From assembly GCA_964020085.1 (NCBI GenBank), contig OZ026599.1, positions 25,421,734 through 25,485,733 on the forward strand: DNA of 64,000 nucleotides, written 5' to 3'. The stretch is from Micromussa lordhowensis (taxonomy: Eukaryota > Cnidaria > Anthozoa > Scleractinia > Lobophylliidae). A program made the position numbers and the translations under genes. This document shows positions 59,701-64,000 of this stretch, piece after piece. The notes below the pieces were generated by a model that was not told the DNA's origin, made no database searches, and saw nothing but the letters and a program-made list of their open reading frames with translations. Each line of letters begins with the position of its first letter. The stretch's first letter is position 1.

Positions 59701-60921
59701 TTTCCCTGGTACGGCCCTGACATGTGGTTAGTAAGAGGTTAGTATTTTTGTGGTTCATTTTGTAACATAACATAATCAATTTGTTGAAAACTTTAGGAAT
59801 ACAAAAGTGCTTTGGAAACACAAGCTCTCCAAGAAGACAGAGTACAAGAACAACTACAGAAAGACAATCAAGAATTGCTTCAAAAAATACAAGTAAGTGT
59901 TGTCAATGCTTCTGTCCCAAACCCAAATCCAACTTTACAACTACAAGGACATTGCAAAAGACAAAACATTCAGCTTGTTATGAATTTGAGACAAGGAAAA
60001 ATTCTGGGTCCCAACAGGGTGATCTCCCATATTGATGTTTTTGGGGTGGGGTGGGTGCTCTAATCACGGTGCTATGCAGAGGCTTATGGGGAGCTCAGTC
60101 ACTTACAAAGTTTATATGACAATCTCTGGATTTCTTTGCTAGAGATTAAATGTCAGCATTGTGATATCTTGTGATCATATTAGGAACTCCAACTAGAGAA
60201 AGAGCAGACCCAGGAGACATTAACAAAATTTGAGCAAGAGAATCGTCAACTTCTAGACAAGTGCAAGGTAAGATTTTTTGTTGTGGTTTAGTTTTTTTTT
60301 TCACAAAAGCAACAACTTATTCAAGACATTGAATAGCATTGCCAAATGGAATTACTCGAGGTAGATTTTCGGTGTAGTTGATCATCCGATGACTTGCCTT
60401 CAGTGTGATTGAGATCAAAATGACATGTACATGTACATTGTAAGTTGTAAGTTGTTGCAAGGTTTTTTATCGTTTTATCGCCAAGTCAATAATTAAACTA
60501 CCCACGGGAATCAACCTGTAGCACCGACATGACTTTCCCTAGCAACTTTTGTGCACCTGCAAGAAAATTAAAATTTGGGATGCTGTTTGGTTATCCAGTG
60601 CTAGTTACGGCAGAAGTTTCTCGTTGTGCTTGCAACTGAAGCTTAAAATGCCCTGAAGTGAAATTCCTACTTGGTTGTGGTGTGTTGATCAGATCAAGCT
60701 GAGCTGACCTCAGTCAAATCAAAATACCTGGCAATTTTCTGGTAATTGACAGCTCTTTTCTTGCTGGGTAGGATGTGTATGATGTATGTACCTTTATTAA
60801 AACTAGTTTTAAGCACTGCATTTTGTTTTTGAAGGAACTGGAAGGTAACATTGAATCACTGAACAATGATCAGCAGTCTGTAACAATCAATAACTCTGAA
60901 TCCTTGGCATTGACAGAGGAG
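44587..60921 (+). CDS. Golgin/dynein-adaptor-like coiled-coil protein (partial, at least 7 exons)
   Basis: Exons 51007-51091, 51213-51322, 52093-52215, 57392-57496, 59797-59892, 60184-60267 and 60835-60921 join in frame through GT-AG introns. A candidate first exon, 44587-44598 (ATGGCTGCAATA then GTAAGT), also fits in phase. The N-terminal LESLPKEELVKYVKKQLALLKQ resembles the start of GCC2/GCC185, a trans-Golgi golgin. The third of these exons has MAAELGRKMLEEND, which resembles the CC1 box (AAxxG) by which BICD, BICDR and Spindly proteins contact dynein light intermediate chain. All the rest is heptad-rich coiled coil. No stop is reached, so the gene likely continues past the window. Identity is open: GCC2-like golgin or a CC1-box adaptor. 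Large introns carry several transposons and a tandem duplication. Confidence 0.72.
45907..46110. mobile_element. Hammerhead-like repeat, inverted-arm copy with 9-bp TSD
   Basis: Flanked by TCTTAGCAC at 45898-45906 and 46111-46119. Short left arm (aaatttggttttatcaactg...ccacc), then the ribozyme-like domain on the plus strand (about 45962-46003) and the full right arm ending GCCCCC. This copy alone keeps the canonical CTGACGA (45965-45971) with stem I GCT/AGC, but the GAAAC position reads AAAAC and stem II ends GCTT. Confidence 0.8.
46493..48932. repeat. 1,220-bp tandem duplication, apparently identical copies
   Basis: Copy 1 is 46493-47712 and copy 2 is 47713-48932, offset exactly 1,220. Every position compared matches, including the C-rich stretch and both pairs of spurious open frames. 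The junctions share only TA (47713-47714 and 48933-48934). It lies in the putative large first intron of the coiled-coil gene. Confidence 0.92.
48935..51006. other. Intron sequence, no other gene seen
   Basis: Contains repeat-like phrases such as aaaggggctacgtcacgg near 50130 in a 106-codon minus frame (49913-50233). That frame has no recognisable domain and is probably transposon-derived. Confidence 0.45.
51007..51091 (+). CDS. Coiled-coil gene exon: GCC2-like N-terminal helix
   Basis: Acceptor TTCACAG; donor GTACAT. Encodes LESLPKEELVKYVKKQLALLKQTKAKSE plus one base. Confidence 0.8.
51213..51322 (+). CDS. Coiled-coil gene exon
   Basis: Acceptor GTTTAG; donor GTACGT. Encodes (E)LTSQLEEEKNEVQRLESEK...FEKKDK, an amphipathic helix; ends in phase 0. 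Confidence 0.8.
52093..52215 (+). CDS. Coiled-coil gene exon with CC1-box-like motif
   Basis: Acceptor TAATCAG; donor GTAAG. Encodes ILKKNRELKMAAELGRKMLE followed by ENDGLRGMYSELEHEHEKTVK. AAELG...MLEEN resembles the CC1 box of dynein adaptors. Confidence 0.8.
53652..53728. repeat. (TAA)n microsatellite, about 25 units
   Basis: An uninterrupted trinucleotide run of about 77 bases that abuts the 5' end of a truncated non-LTR element; a shorter TAA run flanks its 3' end near 56283. Confidence 0.95.
53732..55261 (+). pseudogene. Reverse transcriptase part of the R4-like element
   Basis: About 509 codons. Seen: SLIPKPG...NQRPITCLNTAYKW (RT block 2), MAWVDVKKAYDSVDH (catalytic D, block A), GLPQGDALCPRLF (block B), TDLLYIDDLKVFA (YIDD, catalytic block C), then the thumb-like region. 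The N-terminal fingers are missing, so the frame has no natural start; it opens straight out of the TAA repeat. It ends at a TGA in a frame different from the downstream endonuclease frame. Confidence 0.88.
55239..56009 (+). pseudogene. Zinc-finger and restriction-like endonuclease part of the R4-like element
   Basis: About 256 codons overlapping the RT frame by 23 bases in another frame. Holds CRICGHAQESVSHILSGC (C-x2-C-x7-H-x4-C) and then NRVDARIVDHANKKVLTLEM and SCPW, the D...E...K-type catalytic core of these endonucleases. In intact relatives RT and endonuclease lie in one frame, so a frameshift is likely; a (GA)5 run at 55241-55250 is the obvious site. Confidence 0.82.
57392..57496 (+). 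CDS. Coiled-coil gene exon
   Basis: Acceptor ACATGTAG; donor GTATTC. 35 codons, ELEEELSTVVMERDGLQKSL... to IAKEAK, phase 0 both sides. Confidence 0.8.
57590..58115 (-). pseudogene. Non-LTR retrotransposon C-terminal remnant with zinc finger
   Basis: Two minus-strand frames. The upstream one (about 58112-57900) reads FHLRCLRRILSISWQDRITN ... CQRHLRWTGHVFRMDEGRIPKHLLYGEL. The downstream one (57868-57590) reads VKRDMQAISLSVDSWESLA ... YVCGSCHHICRSRISLQSHH, a C2H2-like finger. This is the C-terminal region seen in many metazoan endonuclease/RT-type LINEs. A frameshift near 57880-57920 breaks it. It lies antisense in an intron of the coiled-coil gene. Confidence 0.78.
58116..59325. other. GC-richer intronic stretch, possibly more of the same LINE
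   Basis: 58140-58830 is notably richer in GC than its surroundings and carries phrases such as ggccctacgccaatcgagccctggcttaa, read here as untranslated sequence of a retroelement. No domain is recognised in its frames. If it belongs to the adjacent LINE, the coding middle is deleted. Confidence 0.4.
59326..59583. repeat. Two tandem 129-bp units, near-identical
   Basis: Units 59326-59454 and 59455-59583 start gcttttaaccttgggttagc and end tattttataatcaa. One difference was seen by eye (tttccatg versus tttctatg). A recent local duplication in an intron. Confidence 0.88.
59797..59892 (+). CDS. Coiled-coil gene exon
   Basis: Acceptor CTTTAG; donor GTAAGT. 32 codons, EYKSALETQALQEDRVQEQL... to QKIQ, phase 0 both sides. 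Confidence 0.8.
60184..60267 (+). CDS. Coiled-coil gene exon
   Basis: Acceptor ATATTAG; donor GTAAGA. 28 codons, exactly four heptads, ELQLEKEQTQETLTKFEQEN... to DKCK. Confidence 0.8.
60835..60921 (+). CDS. Coiled-coil gene exon (last seen)
   Basis: Acceptor TTTGAAG; donor GTGAGA. 29 codons, ELEGNIESLNNDQQSVTINN... to LTEE. Breaks into a more polar linker, so a coil boundary may be near. Confidence 0.75.
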
Positions 60922-62076
60922 GTGAGAGTATTAATTATAATATTAAGTAATCCATTTATCTCGGAAATTACTTACAGTAGTACATGTACTGGTTCTTGTT
61001 CACTGGTTTGTGCATTTCATCAGATTGATGCATTTCAGTTTAACAGCTCTGCAAGGAAAGCACTTTTTTTAATCCAGTGTTTTGATTCAAGACAGCCTTC
61101 ACACCAATTTCTTCAGCAGGATTTCCTCTTGTATTTTACTTAACAAAAACATAAATCAAAACTGCCTCATGCAAGGAAAAAAAAGGCTGTGGCAATGCTA
61201 TGGAAGAACATCACATGACTTTGCAGGCCTTTATATGTGACCAAATTCACCAGTAGTTAGTACTGAGAAAAAAATCATGCAGACAGGCTACTCTCTTCCC
61301 AGCCCAAATGGGACTGACAGGTTGCATGCTAACACATAAAATAGCTGTAGGGGAGCCAGCAGACTGTTGACAGAGCTAAATTTTAACCTCGTTCTCCCTA
61401 ACATGTACGCAACCTCGTGTGTCTTGAGTTCTTGCTAGACACCTGTACATTTATTTTGTGGCAGTAGTCAACGTAATATTTTTTAGTTTGTATAGCGTGA
61501 TTGTCAGGGGTGAGGGTACTTGTACTTCTGGAAAGAATTGTTGTTGGTGACTGACATTTCCACTGCCTGAGTGGAAGTCATCTTCTGAGTCAAGTGAATA
61601 GTGTTAGTCAGTCAATGATGATACAAGTCTGTCCTTTGAAAGTGATTGGTCAGGTTGGCCGTAGTGTTAATGGCTGAAAGACTTAGTCAAAACTACCGGC
61701 ACCCTATAAATGACAAACAGACTTAAAACAGACTGACTTACATGTACATGTAATTTTACTAACAATAGGCCACAGGTGGCCCAAGCCCGAGATGAGAGGA
61801 AATAATTAATGTAAATGATCATGGTGATTGAAGCCAAGTGTTTTCAGTAAGTTAGCACTGGTGGTGGTGTTCCACTAGAAAAAAAAAAAACACAAGGCTG
61901 GCTGGCTCAGAATCGAACCGTTGTACTTCAAATCATGTCAGCCGAAGCGTGAATAACTTGTCAAACTTGTCAAAACGCTTCAAAACGGCTTCAAACACCG
62001 TGAAACAACATAGAATACGCCAAGAAAGCAAAGTAAGTCAGTTTTATTCACAGAACATTAAATTTTAGGTATTTAA
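60922..62076. other. Intron sequence after the last recognised exon
   Basis: No further in-phase coiled-coil exon could be recognised. Contains short fragments that look like DNA-element ends (for example ttagtcaaaactaccggcaccc near 61684). Confidence 0.4.
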
Positions 62077-63097
62077 GGTGGCTCACTAGTCAAAAAACTG
62101 ATGACGTTGAGAAAAAATGCAGTTTTTTAAACATAAAAGATTTAAAGCCCTTGAACACTTGTAAAAAGTATTTTGAATTGATCTTGCTGAATTTACCTCT
62201 AGTTAAGTGCTAAATTTAAGGAAAGTACAGAGTGGTATAAGTTTTTTTACGTAACAACGGCCATAGCAACGGTTGTTTACAGTAAGAACATGACCAAAAA
62301 TATAGATTAATTTTAACATATATGAGTAAGAGACGAACAACTTGATTGGTATAATTACTTGGGAAAAGCTTTTACCATCACAGGCTCATTCATTTCCCTT
62401 ATGAAAAAGAACATTTCCTACAATTGCGGAAACTTTTTAGAAAATAGAACAACCATTACACCCCCTTCCCGGAGATCCTTTTTGTACCCCTTGCTCACAA
62501 TGTTTGGCTTGTTACATGTAAATGCTGAATCAATCATGTAAGAAACTTTAATTGCATTTTTCTCAAAGGTCTACTGTTGTACATGTACCTACTGACTTCA
62601 CGCCAACATTTCTACATTGGAAAGTATTTATGAGAAATTCCTGAAATTTGGGGTCATCAAAGACTTAAATAGTGTCGTCATGTAATAAACTAAGAATTCA
62701 TAGCATTTTAAAGTCTGTCACGTGACACTAGATAATTTGTTCACTGGGTTTGGTGCAAAATAAGGTTATTTCCAAATAAGACCTGTAGAAAGCACAGAAA
62801 ACAAGAGTCAAATGGAAACACTTTTAGTTTATTGCATAGAATGAAACAGAAACTTACAAGATATGCTTGTTTTAAAATCAAATCTTGTTTTGTAAAAGAG
62901 CAGGAACTGTTGGCATCAATGCTTTAAAATCAAACCTCAAAAGGCTGTGACTGGTTGCCATAGCAACCATTTTCAGGGAAACCTTCAAAATTTATTTTCT
63001 CTTCATGAGTGCAATCGAACGGAATTGACCTTTCTTTACCATATGTACATGTACATGTAAGCAAACTTTTTGGTCCCTTTTTGACTAGTGAGCCACC
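62077..63097. mobile_element. 1,021-bp TIR element flanked by TTAA
   Basis: Perfect 20-bp termini GGTGGCTCACTAGTCAAAAA (62077-62096) and TTTTTGACTAGTGAGCCACC (63078-63097), with TTAA at 62073-62076 and 63098-63101. TTAA duplications occur in piggyBac, Kolobok and related superfamilies. No transposase frame, so non-autonomous. Confidence 0.75.
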
Positions 63098-63101
63098 TTA
63101 A

Positions 63102-64000
63102 GACTGGATGACTCAGAGAGGCCGAAAAATGAGAGTTTCTACTCACTGTCGATCTTTCTAAAGCATCTAGAGTCAAAACTAGGGCATTCCGTGATCAGTT
63201 TGGGACATTCTGTGCCAATAATTATGTCTGAATTTATGAAAACTGTGTTAAAGACGTTTCACCAAAATAGCGGGCATGTTTTTGGAAAATCGGTCAGATG
63301 TCTTTACGGTGGGTTAAATTGGCCAATCATGGCGACAAGAGCATGGTAAGCAGTCGAATCGGTTATTTGCTTCTATATTTCAGTGAAAACGTAGCCCTTA
63401 CGTGACATTTCATTTCAAAATCTGTCTGGATTCTTTTTTTTTTTTATTAAATAGACAATTTTATTTACAAGACGATCACTTACACTACTTACAGTATTAA
63501 TATTTTACTTACATTTACACTTACATTGTACTTGCTACTTACACTACTTACACTACTTATACCTTTTTTTACTGGACATGTACGTACACTACTGTTACAC
63601 CACAAATTACAAAAATTACACACATGTTTACAACACGAACATACAAAAGAGACTGAGAATGCAGCACTTACCGATTGCCCCAAAGCGAATTGTAAGGGCG
63701 TCCTTACGCCTCCTGAGAATATCATTCCTACATGACATTAGGTGCTCCTTCATTACAACGTAAACCTTGCATTGAAAAACCAACTCAGTACGATGCGCGG
63801 TAATATATGCATTCAGGAGGAGAAAAAGCAATTAGCATAAACTTGTTTTTGAAAGCAAAGAGCGAAAGAACTAAATAAATAAGTTAATGTTTACAAATTA
63901 TCGTGATGCGGAATAAACTGTCCATTGACATAAAGTCTGTCAGGGAATTTCTTACTAAAGTATACATTGTCGCCTCTATCCCTGGCTTCTTTAAACTTTT
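63102..64000. other. Window end, no gene recognised
   Basis: Includes a T-rich run (63434-63450) and a degenerate array of acttacacta-like units (63478-63560). Short frames after it on both strands lack recognisable features. Confidence 0.5.

Noticed and set aside
1..64000. CRISPR array, bacterial operons or ribosome-binding sites
   Set aside because: The window is eukaryotic; its regular repeats are microsatellites, tandem duplications or transposons.

Overview
This is animal nuclear DNA: intron-rich, AT-rich and crowded with transposable elements. The gene families (SLC16 transporters, a TRAF adaptor, a TREX-type exonuclease, a golgin/dynein-adaptor-like coiled-coil protein), the mix of repeats (Penelope-like, non-LTR, tRNA-derived SINEs, many small TIR elements) and sequences reminiscent of coral repeats suggest an anthozoan cnidarian, probably a coral or sea anemone. 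The species cannot be fixed from sequence alone.

Layout. 0.2-6.8 kb: complete minus-strand monocarboxylate-transporter-like gene (MCT-A, four coding exons, about 791 aa) with an exceptionally long N-terminal tail. Its introns hold a Penelope-like element (PLE) remnant with a GIY-YIG endonuclease and several copies of a repeat carrying a hammerhead-ribozyme-like motif. 12.6-19.1 kb: second, related minus-strand transporter (MCT-B, four coding exons, about 597 aa) with the same intron positions and phases, so the two are tandem paralogues. 19-29 kb: no gene recognised; MITEs and SINEs. 29.2-30.75 kb: large terminal exon of a minus-strand TRAF-family gene (zinc fingers, coiled coil, MATH); its RING-encoding upstream exon was not found. 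30.9-43 kb: dense repeats, including long inverted repeats, a 5'-truncated LINE with a target-site duplication and a 1.4-kb TIR element. 43.36-44.14 kb: minus-strand single-exon TREX-like 3'-5' exonuclease. It appears to share a promoter region of about 0.45 kb with a plus-strand coiled-coil gene whose exons run to 60.9 kb and probably beyond the window. The introns of that gene hold a perfect-looking 1,220-bp tandem duplication, a restriction-like-endonuclease non-LTR element sitting in a TAA microsatellite, a second LINE remnant and a TTAA-flanked element.

The transporters are predicted to move small carboxylates or related solutes across membranes. The TRAF protein would act in receptor-proximal ubiquitin signalling, the TREX-like enzyme in DNA-end degradation, and the coiled-coil protein in Golgi or dynein-linked trafficking. 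These genes do not form a functional cluster apart from the tandem transporter pair.

The most interesting non-genic signal is the hammerhead-like repeat family. It occurs as single-arm and inverted-arm copies flanked by direct repeats of variable length (9, 12 and 14 bp), which fits retro-insertion rather than cut-and-paste transposition.
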